A DNA stretch of 64,000 bases from Sphingobium sp. B2D3C (GTDB lineage: Bacteria; Pseudomonadota; Alphaproteobacteria; Sphingomonadales; Sphingomonadaceae), in contig NZ_JAOQOK010000001.1 in the NCBI RefSeq assembly GCF_025961835.1, positions 186,001 to 250,000 on the forward strand, written 5' to 3'. How positions within the stretch are numbered: position 1 is the first letter of the stretch; each line of letters begins with the position of its first letter. The notes beneath the pieces are model-generated. The model saw only the letters and a list, made by a program, of their open reading frames with translations, was not told the DNA's origin and made no database searches. Made by a program: the position numbers and the translations under genes. Shown here in pieces: positions 55,501 through 63,555 of this stretch.

Positions 55501-56657
55501 TTGTGGTGCGTGCCCTGCTGAATTGAAACGCGGTAGATCATGGCGTGCCGATAGGGCTTGCCTGGATCGACGCGGGCGGAAATGAAATCGGGATGGTTCG
55601 GCGCATCCGGGAATTTCTGCGGTTCGAGCGCGATGCCATCCCCCATGCGATACAGGCGGCTGCTCTTGCCGGGGACCGTGCCATCCAAGAAATTCCCGGC
55701 GTAGAATTGCACGCCCGGCTCGGTCGTCAGCACTTCGAGGACGCGCCCGGAGGCGGGGTCTTCAAGGCGGGCGGCTAGTTCGGGCTTGGCCGTCACGCCC
55801 TTGTCGAGCGCGAAATTATGATCATAGCCCCGGCCTGCGCGGATCTGATCGTCCCGGCCATCGCGAATGTCCTGCGCGATGCGGCGCGGCTTGCGAAAAT
55901 CGAAAGGCGTGCCGGCCACCGGGCGCAACTCGCCGGTGGGGATCAGCTTGGCATCAACGGGCGTGAAGGCCTTGGCGGGTATGGTCAGCAACTGGTCGAG
56001 CGCGCCGCCGGGTGACTCCTCGCCGGCCATGTTGAACAGCGCATGGTTGGTCATGTTCACGATGGTCGGCTTGTCCGTCCTGGCCTCGAAGGCAATGCCG
56101 AGCGCGCCGCTCTCATCCAGCGTGTAAGTGGTGGTAACGTCCAGCTTGCCGGGGTAGCCGGCATCGCCATCCGGGCTGACATGGGCGAGCACGACACGCG
56201 CGGTCGGGCCGCTCTCCACCGAGACGACCTTCCACACGGCGCGATCGAAGCCCTTGCCGCCGCCATGCAGCGAATTGGTGCCGTCATTTTGCGTCAGCTG
56301 GTAGGTCTTGCCATCCAGCGCGAACCGGCCATTGGCGATGCGGTTGGCGAAGCGCCCGACGGTAACGCCAAGATAGTTGGGGTGCGCTTCATATTGGGCC
56401 GCACTGTCGAATCCGAGCACGACATCGGCCCGCTTGCCGTCTCGCCCGGGGACGAGCAGCGACTGCAGCGTGGCGCCATAAGTGATGATCTTCGCTTCCA
56501 CGCCTTGCGCGTTCTTGAGCGTGATCGCCTCAATGGCGGTGCCATCGGCGAGGGTGCCGGCAGCTGCGCGGTGCGCCTCGGCGGCCTGAACCACGGAAAC
56601 CGGCATCGCCATCGCCAGCGTTCCGGAGATGATCGCTATCCAATATGCACTTCGCAT
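55497..56657 (-). CDS. galM: Aldose 1-epimerase, exported
   Basis: A 386-residue periplasmic mutarotase. A signal peptide (helix about 5-22, cleavage near VVQAAEA) precedes the GalM domain. The sugar-binding histidines sit in [11 protein letters not shown] and MTNHALFNM, and the catalytic glutamate is in the C-terminal [12 protein letters not shown] segment. It interconverts alpha and beta anomers of aldoses. It starts at ATG 56657 with GGGGCAGGG upstream, is the first gene of the minus-strand operon, and is divergent from a sugar transporter across a GntR-like operator. Confidence 0.9.
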   Translation of the reverse strand: MRSAYWIAIISGTLAMAMPVSVVQAAEAHRAAAGTLADGTAIEAITLKNAQGVEAKIITYGATLQSLLVPGRDGKRADVVLGFDSAAQYEAHPNYLGVTVGRFANRIANGRFALDGKTYQLTQNDGTNSLHGGGKGFDRAVWKVVSVESGPTARVVLAHVSPDGDAGYPGKLDVTTTYTLDESGALGIAFEARTDKPTIVNMTNHALFNMAGEESPGGALDQLLTIPAKAFTPVDAKLIPTGELRPVAGTPFDFRKPRRIAQDIRDGRDDQIRAGRGYDHNFALDKGVTAKPELAARLEDPASGRVLEVLTTEPGVQFYAGNFLDGTVPGKSSRLYRMGDGIALEPQKFPDAPNHPDFISARVDPGKPYRHAMIYRVSIQQGTHHK

Positions 56658-56701
56658 CCCTGCCCCAATCCTTTTATCTCTGTCCGCGCTGTGCGGGTTT
56701 A

Positions 56702-56712
56702 TAGTCAGACAA
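56702..56712. promoter_or_regulatory. GntR (FadR-subfamily)-like operator, galM/fucP promoter
   Basis: TAGTCAGACAA at 56702-56712 is an exact match to the FadR-subfamily consensus TNGTNNNACNA and contains the palindrome GTC-A-GAC. It is in the 113-base divergent gap between galM and the sugar transporter gene. A near-identical word lies at 59486-59496. Confidence 0.55.
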
Positions 56713-56770
56713 ATGACATTGACGCAAGCCGACATTCCGGCGAAAACGCCCCGGCAAAATTGATGAGGGG

Positions 56771-58087
56771 ATGGAGCCGATGGCCGGACCGGCAGGGGTT
56801 GCAAATGGGGTGAGCAGGGACAGCGGCGGGGTCAATTACACCCCGGCCCTGGTGCTGTTGGCCAGCCTGTTTTTCATGTGGGGTTTCATCACCGTCATCA
56901 ACAACACGCTGCTGCCGCATCTGCGCAGCGTGTTCGATCTCAATTATACGCAGACGACGCTAATCGAATCGGTCTGGTTCATTGCCTATTTCGTCGCGTC
57001 GATCCCATCAGCCTGGCTGATCAAGCGGATCGGTTATCAGAAATCGCTGGTCGTCGGTTTGCTGGTGATGGCGGCGGGGTCGCTGGGCATGATGCTCGCC
57101 GCCAGCCTGCCGTCTTATGGCGTCACCCTCGTCATGCTCTTTGTGATCGCGAGCGGCATCACGCTGCTCCAGGTGGCTGCCAATCCCTATGTTGCGGTGG
57201 TCGGATCGCCGGAAACGGCATCTTCCCGCCTCAATCTCGTGCAGGCCATGAACTCGGCGGGCACGATGTTCGCGCCCTTGTTCGGGGCCTATCTGATCCT
57301 CGGTCGCTCCAAGGGCGGCACGGCGGAAGCGGGCGTCGTGCTCACCCAGGCGGAGCGCCTTGCCGATGCGCAATCGGTGATCCTGCCTTATGGCCTCGTC
57401 GCGGTGGTGCTGATCGTGCTCGCCATCGTCATTGCGCGCTTTCCGTTGCCCGCCATGGGGTCGGCCGCCAATCGCGCGAGCAAGGAGGAGCGCCGCAACC
57501 ACTCGCTCTGGCGGCACCGCAATCTGGTGTTCGGCGTGCCGGCGATCTTCATTTATTTGATTGCCGAGATCGGCGTCGCCAATCTGTTCGTCAACTTCGT
57601 CAGTCAGCCGCACATCGCCAACCTCACCCATGAGCAGGCCGGTCGCTACCTCACCTTCCTGTGGGGCGGGATGATGGTCGGCCGCTTCGTCGGCTCGGCG
57701 ATCATGCAGAAGATTCCGGCGGAGACAGTGCTGGCGGCCTTCTCCATCGGTGCCTTTGTGGTGATGCTGGTGACGGTCTTCACCACCGGCCCGGCGGCGA
57801 TGTGGGCCTTGATCCTTGTGGGCTTCTTCCACTCGATCATGTTCCCGACCATCTTCACGCTCGGCATCAAGGGGCTGGGGCCGTTGACTGAGGAAGGCTC
57901 GGGCTTGCTGATCATGGCAATTGCCGGCGGCGCGCTGGTCATCGTGCAGGGCTGGCTGGCGGACGGCTATGGCCTGCAAATGTCCTTCCTGCTGACGGCG
58001 GCGTGCGAACTCTACGTGCTGTTCTATGCGTTGTGGGGGGCGAAGCCGACCAACGCCTTGCCCGAGCCACAGCCGATCGAGGAATAA
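56771..58087 (+). CDS. FHS-family sugar MFS transporter (FucP/GluP-like)
   Basis: A 438-residue twelve-helix proton/sugar symporter. The start VLLASLFFMWGFITVINNTLLPHLRSVFDLNYTQTTLIESVWFIAYF is the hallmark of the FucP/GluP group, with FVASIPSAWLIKRIGYQKSLVVGLLVMA after it. Substrates in the family are L-fucose, glucose and galactose. It is divergent from galM, with which it shares a candidate operator, so the transporter and periplasmic mutarotase could serve the same sugar. The start at 56771 or 56780 is uncertain. Confidence 0.87.
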   Translation: MEPMAGPAGVANGVSRDSGGVNYTPALVLLASLFFMWGFITVINNTLLPHLRSVFDLNYTQTTLIESVWFIAYFVASIPSAWLIKRIGYQKSLVVGLLVMAAGSLGMMLAASLPSYGVTLVMLFVIASGITLLQVAANPYVAVVGSPETASSRLNLVQAMNSAGTMFAPLFGAYLILGRSKGGTAEAGVVLTQAERLADAQSVILPYGLVAVVLIVLAIVIARFPLPAMGSAANRASKEERRNHSLWRHRNLVFGVPAIFIYLIAEIGVANLFVNFVSQPHIANLTHEQAGRYLTFLWGGMMVGRFVGSAIMQKIPAETVLAAFSIGAFVVMLVTVFTTGPAAMWALILVGFFHSIMFPTIFTLGIKGLGPLTEEGSGLLIMAIAGGALVIVQGWLADGYGLQMSFLLTAACELYVLFYALWGAKPTNALPEPQPIEE

Positions 58088-58108
58088 CTCTGACTAAATT
58101 GCTTTGAT

Positions 58109-59437
58109 TTATCCAGCGGTAGGGGCGAGCGCTTTCATGCGCTCGACCTTGCCGAACAGGAAGAGCAGGCTGAAGGCGGCCGTGAAGCCGCAGCCGGCGA
58201 GGAAGATCAGCACCAGCTCGAAAGATTGCGTCTGCTGCAGGATGAAGCCGATCACGATCGGCGTCACGATGGATGACATGTTGCCGAACATGTTGAAGAT
58301 GCCGCCGCTCAAGCCCGCCGCACCAGGTGGCGCGATATCGGACATGACCGCCCACCCCAGCGCGCCGAAGCCCTTGCCGAAAAAGGCCAGGCTCATGAAG
58401 ATCATGATCATTGTCTGCGCGCTGGTGTAATTGCAGCCGAGAATGGCGAGTGAGCCCATCATGCCGGTGACGATGGGGAGTTTGCGGGCCAGCGTGAGGC
58501 TATGCCCGCGCTTGAGCAGCCAGTCGGACCACAGGCCGCCCAGCAAGCCGCCAAGAAAGCCGCAGATCGACGGAATGGCGGTCATCAGCCCGGTCTCGAT
58601 GATCGAGAGGCCACGCTCCTGCACGAGATAGACTGGGAACCAGGTGATGAAGAAATAGGTGAGGGCGTTCACGCAGAACTGGTGGAGATAGAGTCCCCAG
58701 AGCGACGGGGCGAGAATGAGGGCCCGCACGTGCCGCGCCGTCTCGCCATCCGGCCGGCCTGCCGGTTCGGCCTTTTCGATCAAGGCGCCGCCATCGACGA
58801 TCAGTGCCAGCTCTGCGGGCTGGATGCGCGGGTGACGATGCGGCTCGTGGACCGTGCGCGCCCAGGCCAGAGCCGCGACCAGCCCGACCCCGCCCATGAA
58901 CAGGAAGACCTCCGGCCAGCCAATGACCCCGATTATCCAGGCCATGATGGGCGCGAACAGGATCGTCGCGCAATATTGCGCGGAGGTGAAAATGGCGGTG
59001 GCGCGGCCGCGTTCGCTGGCCGGAAACCAGCTGGCGACGATCCGCGCATTGCCGGGGAAGGACGGGGCTTCGGTCAGACCGACGAGGAGCCGGAGCAGGA
59101 AGAGCGTCGTGATGGCGGCGGCGCCGGAGAGGAACACCACCAGGCCCTGCGCGGCCGTGAACAGCGACCAGCCCACAATGGCAACGAGATAGACGCGCCG
59201 AACGCCAAACCGGTCGAGCAACCACCCGCCCGGCAGCTGCGCTGCGACATAGGACCAGCCAAAGGCCGAGAAGACGATACCGAGTTGTAGCGGATCGATA
59301 TCGAGATCGCGCGTCATCAGGGGCGCCGCCAGCGAGAGGATCGCCCGGTCCGCATAATTGATGACGGTGACGCCAAACAGCACGGCGAGGACGCCCCAGC
59401 GAAGCCGGCCTGCCAACAGCCTCGTGGTTTGACTCAT
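58109..59437 (-). CDS. MFS transporter, ACS (hexuronate/glucarate) type
   Basis: A 442-residue anion:cation symporter-type major facilitator. The segment VTVINYADRAILSLAAPLMTRDLDIDPLQLGIVFSAFGWSYVAAQLPGGWLLDRFG is diagnostic, as in ExuT and GudP, and RLLVGLTEAPSFPGNARIVASWFPASERGRA follows. ATG 59437 has GGAGAGG upstream. It probably imports a sugar acid such as galacturonate, glucuronate or an aldonate. It is convergent with the FHS transporter and has its own GntR-like operator upstream. Confidence 0.87.
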   Translation of the reverse strand: MSQTTRLLAGRLRWGVLAVLFGVTVINYADRAILSLAAPLMTRDLDIDPLQLGIVFSAFGWSYVAAQLPGGWLLDRFGVRRVYLVAIVGWSLFTAAQGLVVFLSGAAAITTLFLLRLLVGLTEAPSFPGNARIVASWFPASERGRATAIFTSAQYCATILFAPIMAWIIGVIGWPEVFLFMGGVGLVAALAWARTVHEPHRHPRIQPAELALIVDGGALIEKAEPAGRPDGETARHVRALILAPSLWGLYLHQFCVNALTYFFITWFPVYLVQERGLSIIETGLMTAIPSICGFLGGLLGGLWSDWLLKRGHSLTLARKLPIVTGMMGSLAILGCNYTSAQTMIMIFMSLAFFGKGFGALGWAVMSDIAPPGAAGLSGGIFNMFGNMSSIVTPIVIGFILQQTQSFELVLIFLAGCGFTAAFSLLFLFGKVERMKALAPTAG

Positions 59438-59485
59438 CGCGCCTCTCCCCGCCGGCGCTGTATGTCTGCCCTTCGGAGGCGAATA

Positions 59486-59496
59486 CTGTCTGACAA
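59486..59496. promoter_or_regulatory. GntR (FadR-subfamily)-like operator, ACS transporter promoter
   Basis: CTGTCTGACAA at 59486-59496 matches TNGTNNNACNA except the first base and contains the perfect palindrome TGTC-T-GACA. It lies about 49 bases before the transporter ATG. It shares GTCnGACAAA with the site at 56702-56712, implying the same regulator. Confidence 0.5.
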
Positions 59497-59628
59497 ACAG
59501 GGCGGCGGTGGCGGGCGTAAAGCGGATCGTAGACACACGCAAGGCTATCAATCTGGACATTTCTCTGCCCGGCTATTCAAACGTTGGCCGCTAAATGTCC
59601 TGCTATTGCACCGGCCTCGTGCCGGGCA

Positions 59629-60582
59629 TCAGCTCGGGCAGCGCACGCGCTTGACGGACCCGATGGTCAGCACGTCGCCCCCGCCGGAGAGAGTCAGCGC
59701 GGCCGTATCCGTCCAGCTTTCGCCCTCGCCGGAATAACTGGCGGTGACGCTCAGGCGATTGGGCGAAAGCGGGCGGGCTTGCGTCACCTTGCCGACGCTC
59801 TCGTAAAAGGTGAGGTCGTCCGCGCCCACCGCCAGCCGCATATTGTCGCCGGGCTTGCCGCATGCCGCCGCGCTGGAGGACCAGTTGCCCCGGAAGGCCT
59901 GCGGAATCGCACCCGCGCCTGTCTCGCCGCCTGGCGGGATGATCTTCACCGTGCCGCGCGGCGAGAGGTCCGATTCCGCGATCAGCCAGGCCATCTGGCC
60001 GCTCTCACCTTTCTGTCCGCCCGGGTTGCGCGCCAGCGTCATGGTGCCGATCATGTTGAACGGGCGACCATCCTCGCGCATGCGGCCATACATCTGCACC
60101 GGCACCTTCACGCGCTGGTTGCTGGTCGACTGCGGCCGGCCGACCAGAACCTGCACATCGTTATAACGGTTATAGGCGCTCGAAAACTGCGCCTCTGTCA
60201 TGCCGCTGCCGCGCCCGGACTCGGCGTAGAGCCTATAGGCATCGCCAAAGCGCCCCTGCGCCAGCGCAAGGCCCCAGAGCTGGATGGTCGCGCCGGAAGC
60301 CTCGACGCTGGTCGGCACGCGCGCGGCCGCCTCGTTGAGCGGGGTGCGGTCATCGGGCAGGCCGCCCTGCTCGCCAGGGGCAGGGGGAACGAGCGTGCCG
60401 AGAAATTCCGGCTGTACCGAAGTGGTGCCGCTGTCATTGGCATTGAGCGCGTTATCGAGGGCTTCGTCTGCCTGCGCCGCGTTCATGCCATTGGCCTGAT
60501 TGTCCGCATCAGGCGACACCTGGCATCCCGCAAGGATGAGGGTGAGCGCGGCAATCGAGGAAATCTGGCTCAGTCGGTTCAT
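59629..60582 (-). CDS. Lipoprotein of unknown function
   Basis: A 317-residue lipoprotein with the lipobox LAG-C near residue 20 (ILAGCQVSPDADN). The mature N-terminus is Asn/Ala/Asp-rich. A central ~130-residue helical domain (IQLWGLALAQGRFGDAYRLYAESGRGSGMTEAQFSSAYNRYNDVQVLVG) is followed by a C-terminal beta-rich domain starting GNWSSSAAACGKPGDNMRLAVGADDLTFYES. I do not recognise the family. ATG 60582 has GGGAG seven bases upstream. It is divergent from proA. Confidence 0.75.
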   Translation of the reverse strand: MNRLSQISSIAALTLILAGCQVSPDADNQANGMNAAQADEALDNALNANDSGTTSVQPEFLGTLVPPAPGEQGGLPDDRTPLNEAAARVPTSVEASGATIQLWGLALAQGRFGDAYRLYAESGRGSGMTEAQFSSAYNRYNDVQVLVGRPQSTSNQRVKVPVQMYGRMREDGRPFNMIGTMTLARNPGGQKGESGQMAWLIAESDLSPRGTVKIIPPGGETGAGAIPQAFRGNWSSSAAACGKPGDNMRLAVGADDLTFYESVGKVTQARPLSPNRLSVTASYSGEGESWTDTAALTLSGGGDVLTIGSVKRVRCPS

Positions 60583-60723
60583 GCTCGTCTCCCTTTGGGT
60601 ATCGCTCGCGGTTCCCTTCGGCTGAAAGGGCAAACGCTCCGCCATGCGTCGGGTTGCCGCCATTTGCGCGACTCTCTCCCCATGCTATGGGAGTGCCCTC
60701 CGCCGGACAGGACGACTCTTACC

Positions 60724-61989
60724 ATGAATGATCTCACGCAGACGCCTGAAATGCTCATTGCCCAGATGGGCGCGCGTGCCCGCCGCGCCGCTGCGGACAT
60801 GGCGCAGGCGCCGAGCGAGCTGAAGGCGCAGGCGCTGGTTGCCGCGGCCCGTTCATTGCGGGAGGCGATGCCGAAGATCATCCGAGCCAATCGCACCGAT
60901 ATGGAGCGCGGCGCCGCCAATGGCCTCTCCTCGGCGATGCTGGACCGGCTGCGGCTGGACGAGGCGCGGATCAATGGCATTGCCGACGCGGTCGAACAGG
61001 TCGCCAATCTTGCCGATCCGGTGGGGCAGGTCATCGATGAATCCGAGCGGCCCAATGGCCTGCGCCTCAGCCGTGTGCGGGTACCGCTCGGCGTCATCGG
61101 CATCATCTATGAGAGCCGACCCAATGTCACCGCTGATGCGGCTGCGCTCGGCCTGCGCTCCGGCAATGCGGTGATCCTGCGGGGCGGATCGGAAGCGGTG
61201 GAGAGCAACCGGGCGATCCACGCTGCCATGGTGCGCGGCATTACCGAGGCCGGCCTGCCCGCCGATGCGGTGCAATATGTTCCCAGCACCGATCGTGCGC
61301 TGGTGGGCGCGATGCTGCGCGCGGTGGGTCTGATCGACATCATCGTGCCGCGCGGCGGCAAGAGCCTCGTCGCGCGCGTGCAGGACGAGGCGCGGGTGCC
61401 CGTGCTCGCCCATCTCGATGGCATCTGCCACACCTATGTCCATGCCGCCGCCGACCCCAAAATGGCCCGCGAGATCGTGGTCAATGCCAAGATGCGGCGC
61501 ACCGGCATCTGCGGCGCCACAGAGACGCTGCTGATCGACAATGGCTATGCCGAGCCGCAAGCGCTGGTGGCGGCGCTGCTGGATGCGCAATGTGAGGTGC
61601 GCGGTGACAAGGCCGTCACCAAGCTCGACCCCCGCATCGAGCCGGCGCAGGATGGCGACTGGAACACCGAGTATCTCGATTCCATCATCGCGGCGCGCTT
61701 CGTGGATGGCGTCGATGAGGCGCTCGATCACATCGCCGTGCATGGCAGCCACCATACCGACGCGATCATCACGCAGGACGCGGCGACTGCCGAGCAGTTC
61801 CTTGCCCGCTGCGACAGCGCGATCTGCATGTGGAACGCGTCCACACAATTTGCCGATGGCGGCGAATTCGGCCTCGGCGCCGAGATCGGTATCTCGACGG
61901 GGCGGATGCACGCACGCGGGCCGGTGGCGCTGGAAGGGCTGACGACGTACAAATGGGTCGTGCGCGGCACCGGTCAGGTCCGGCCCTGA
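60724..61989 (+). CDS. proA: Gamma-glutamyl phosphate reductase
   Basis: ProA reduces glutamyl 5-phosphate to glutamate 5-semialdehyde in proline synthesis, with NADPH. The 421-residue protein matches the family in length; GVIGIIYESRPNVTADAAALGLRSGNAVILRGGSEA and the catalytic cysteine in RRTGICGATETLLID are clear. HTDAIITQDAATAEQFLARCDSA is also standard. It starts at ATG 60724, and the downstream lipoprotein gene begins only two bases after its stop. proB is not in the window. Confidence 0.96.
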   Translation: MNDLTQTPEMLIAQMGARARRAAADMAQAPSELKAQALVAAARSLREAMPKIIRANRTDMERGAANGLSSAMLDRLRLDEARINGIADAVEQVANLADPVGQVIDESERPNGLRLSRVRVPLGVIGIIYESRPNVTADAAALGLRSGNAVILRGGSEAVESNRAIHAAMVRGITEAGLPADAVQYVPSTDRALVGAMLRAVGLIDIIVPRGGKSLVARVQDEARVPVLAHLDGICHTYVHAAADPKMAREIVVNAKMRRTGICGATETLLIDNGYAEPQALVAALLDAQCEVRGDKAVTKLDPRIEPAQDGDWNTEYLDSIIAARFVDGVDEALDHIAVHGSHHTDAIITQDAATAEQFLARCDSAICMWNASTQFADGGEFGLGAEIGISTGRMHARGPVALEGLTTYKWVVRGTGQVRP

Positions 61990-61991
61990 TC

Positions 61992-62555
61992 ATGCGCATC
62001 GGTAGAAGCATCGCGCCGCATATGGCGGCTTCCCTCGTTATTATCGCGCTGGCTGGCTGTCAGGTTGTGCCGGAAACGGGCGGCCGGCAGCCCTCGCCTG
62101 CGCCCACGCCTGCGCCAACTGCTCCGGCTCCCGCGCCCGTCCCTGCCCCGTCGCAGTCGAGCGATGCCTGGGAAGTGGCGCCGGTGACGTCCGGTAGCTG
62201 GGGTTATGAAAGCCGCACTGGCGAGAGTGTCGCCAGCTTCGGCGCCTCGCCTGTCGCGCCGCTGGTGATCCTGCGCTGTCAGAAGAGCAGCCGGCAAGTG
62301 TCGATGACGCTGGCGGGGAGCGCCAGTCCGCGCGTCACCCTGCGCACCAGCAAGGGCGTGCTCGACTGGAGCGGGGCCACACAGCCGATGGCCGGCACCA
62401 GCGCGCTGGTCATCACGCGCCCCGCCAGCGATCCCGGGCTGGACTGGATGGCCTTTTCGCGCGGTCGCGTGTCCATCGAGCCCGCAGGCGGGCAACGGAT
62501 CATTCTGCCGGTGGTCTCAGAAATCGGGCGCGTCGTAGAGGACTGCCGGAGCTAG
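61992..62555 (+). CDS. Lipoprotein of unknown function, downstream of proA
   Basis: A 187-residue lipoprotein with the lipobox LAGC (near residue 23). A Pro/Ala-rich tether (about 33-53, PTPAPTAPAPAPVPAPSQS-type) leads to a beta-rich domain with a buried pair of cysteines in VILRCQKSSRQ and VVEDCRS. I do not recognise the family. It begins two bases after proA, so expression is probably coupled to proA; a second possible start lies at 62022. It is unrelated in sequence to the lipoprotein divergent from proA apart from the lipobox. Confidence 0.7.
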   Translation: MRIGRSIAPHMAASLVIIALAGCQVVPETGGRQPSPAPTPAPTAPAPAPVPAPSQSSDAWEVAPVTSGSWGYESRTGESVASFGASPVAPLVILRCQKSSRQVSMTLAGSASPRVTLRTSKGVLDWSGATQPMAGTSALVITRPASDPGLDWMAFSRGRVSIEPAGGQRIILPVVSEIGRVVEDCRS

Positions 62556-62731
62556 GCCCTTCCGGCTGCGTCGCCCTAAAATCGGCGAGCGCATGATTAT
62601 GATTCGAAAAAAGATAATTACAAGTCTTGTTCGCAGGCGCGGAATGACTCACATCTAAGCCATCGCAGGGACGCACGGCTTCCAGCCAACCCGGCGAGAG
62701 AGTTTCAACGCAAGCGAAAGGAGGTGATCCG

Positions 62732-62788
62732 ATGTCTCATGGTTCAGCAATGGGGTCGGTCAAGTCCGTTCGGGGAGCCTGCCGCTAA
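62732..62788 (+). CDS. 18-residue peptide ORF with an extended Shine-Dalgarno site
   Basis: The ORF begins at ATG 62732 and ends with TAA 62788; it encodes MSHGSAMGSVKSVRGACR. Immediately upstream AAAGGAGGTGATCC (62717-62730) is complementary to 14 consecutive bases at the 3' end of 16S rRNA, a far stronger match than a normal site. The peptide is basic, with a single Cys. The strong site, the fixed spacing to a structured RNA and a terminator downstream, and the absence of a downstream gene on the same strand suggest a free-standing peptide- or translation-linked RNA. Function unknown. Confidence 0.6.
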   Translation: MSHGSAMGSVKSVRGACR

Positions 62789-62930
62789 GGCATTGGTGGC
62801 GGGTCGCGCGAGGGTCTCCTGAGGGAAACCGGACCGCGGCGTAAATCCCCGGGTGGCGGCACTTCCGGCCGCTGACCATGCTGATGGGCCGCTCGGCACC
62901 TCCGATGGGAGGTTCCGGCGGCCCCTCTCA
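62789..62930 (+). ncRNA. Structured RNA downstream of the 18-residue ORF
   Basis: After the short ORF the sequence forms several hairpins. GCGGC-ACTTCCG-GCCGC is at 62856-62872, an imperfect GGTCTCC/GGGAAACC stem at 62813-62830, and the long terminator-like hairpin at 62886-62924. The region lies between plus-strand genes and a convergent acetyltransferase, so the RNA has no downstream protein to regulate in cis. It may be an sRNA or an attenuator-type transcript; the family is not recognised. Confidence 0.4.
62886..62924 (+). terminator. Strong intrinsic-like terminator hairpin
   Basis: GGGCCGC (62886-62892) pairs with GCGGCCC (62918-62924) and encloses ACCTCC-GATG-GGAGGT (62898-62913), giving a long double stem. 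CTCTCATTTG follows in place of a full U tract. It ends the small transcript and may serve the convergent acetyltransferase gene too. Confidence 0.65.
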
Positions 62931-62980
62931 TTTGGGCTTGTATATTTCCAGCAATAAGCAGTTGCCGGCCGCCGAGCCGA

Positions 62981-63550
62981 CTATCCCAGAATGATCCGAT
63001 AGCGCGCCGCGCGGCCACCGCCGTCGCTGGCGTCCTTCTCGACATGGTCGACCAGAATCCCGCCGCATCGCTCGATCGTCCGGCGCGCCGCGTCGTTGTC
63101 GATGTTCGTCGTCAGGTCGACATGGGGGAGGCCGCGTCCACGTGCCTCAGGGAGCAAGGCGCCCAGGGCCTGCGCCGCATAGCCGTGCCCGCGCTTCCAG
63201 GGCACGACGGAAAAGCCGATATGGCCGGGGCAGTAGTCCGGCATCGCGGCCGTGCCCTCCTGCCAGCGCAGGCTGATGCTGCCGCAGAACTCGCCATCCC
63301 ACATCCAGCGGCGATAGCCCGGTAGACGTGGCCGGGGCGTCCCATCCTTCATCAGCACCGGCGGCCCCTTGGCCTTGGGATCATCCAGTGACAGAAGGAA
63401 GGCAATGGCGCCGCGGTCGATCCGGTCCAGCTCGCGCTGGGTCGCCAGATTGCCCATCACGGTGTCCGGCGACCAGCCCGCTTCCAGCGCCGCGCGATAG
63501 GCAGGCAGGTAGATGGGCGCCGGCATGACGAGGCGAAGCGGCTCGGGCAT
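62981..63550 (-). CDS. GNAT-family acetyltransferase
   Basis: A 189-residue N-acetyltransferase. The GNAT motif A region, GHIGFSVVPWKRGHGYAAQALGALLPEARGRGL, includes the acetyl-CoA loop R-G-H-G-Y-A, and motif B LTTNIDNDAARRTIERCGGILVD follows. The start MPEPLRLVMPAPIYLPAYRAALEAGWSPDT is like a large alphaproteobacterial GNAT subgroup. The acceptor (antibiotic, amino acid or protein) is unknown. It lies six bases downstream of the DUF2721 gene on the same strand. Confidence 0.85.
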   Translation of the reverse strand: MPEPLRLVMPAPIYLPAYRAALEAGWSPDTVMGNLATQRELDRIDRGAIAFLLSLDDPKAKGPPVLMKDGTPRPRLPGYRRWMWDGEFCGSISLRWQEGTAAMPDYCPGHIGFSVVPWKRGHGYAAQALGALLPEARGRGLPHVDLTTNIDNDAARRTIERCGGILVDHVEKDASDGGGRAARYRIILG

Positions 63551-63555
63551 CGGGC

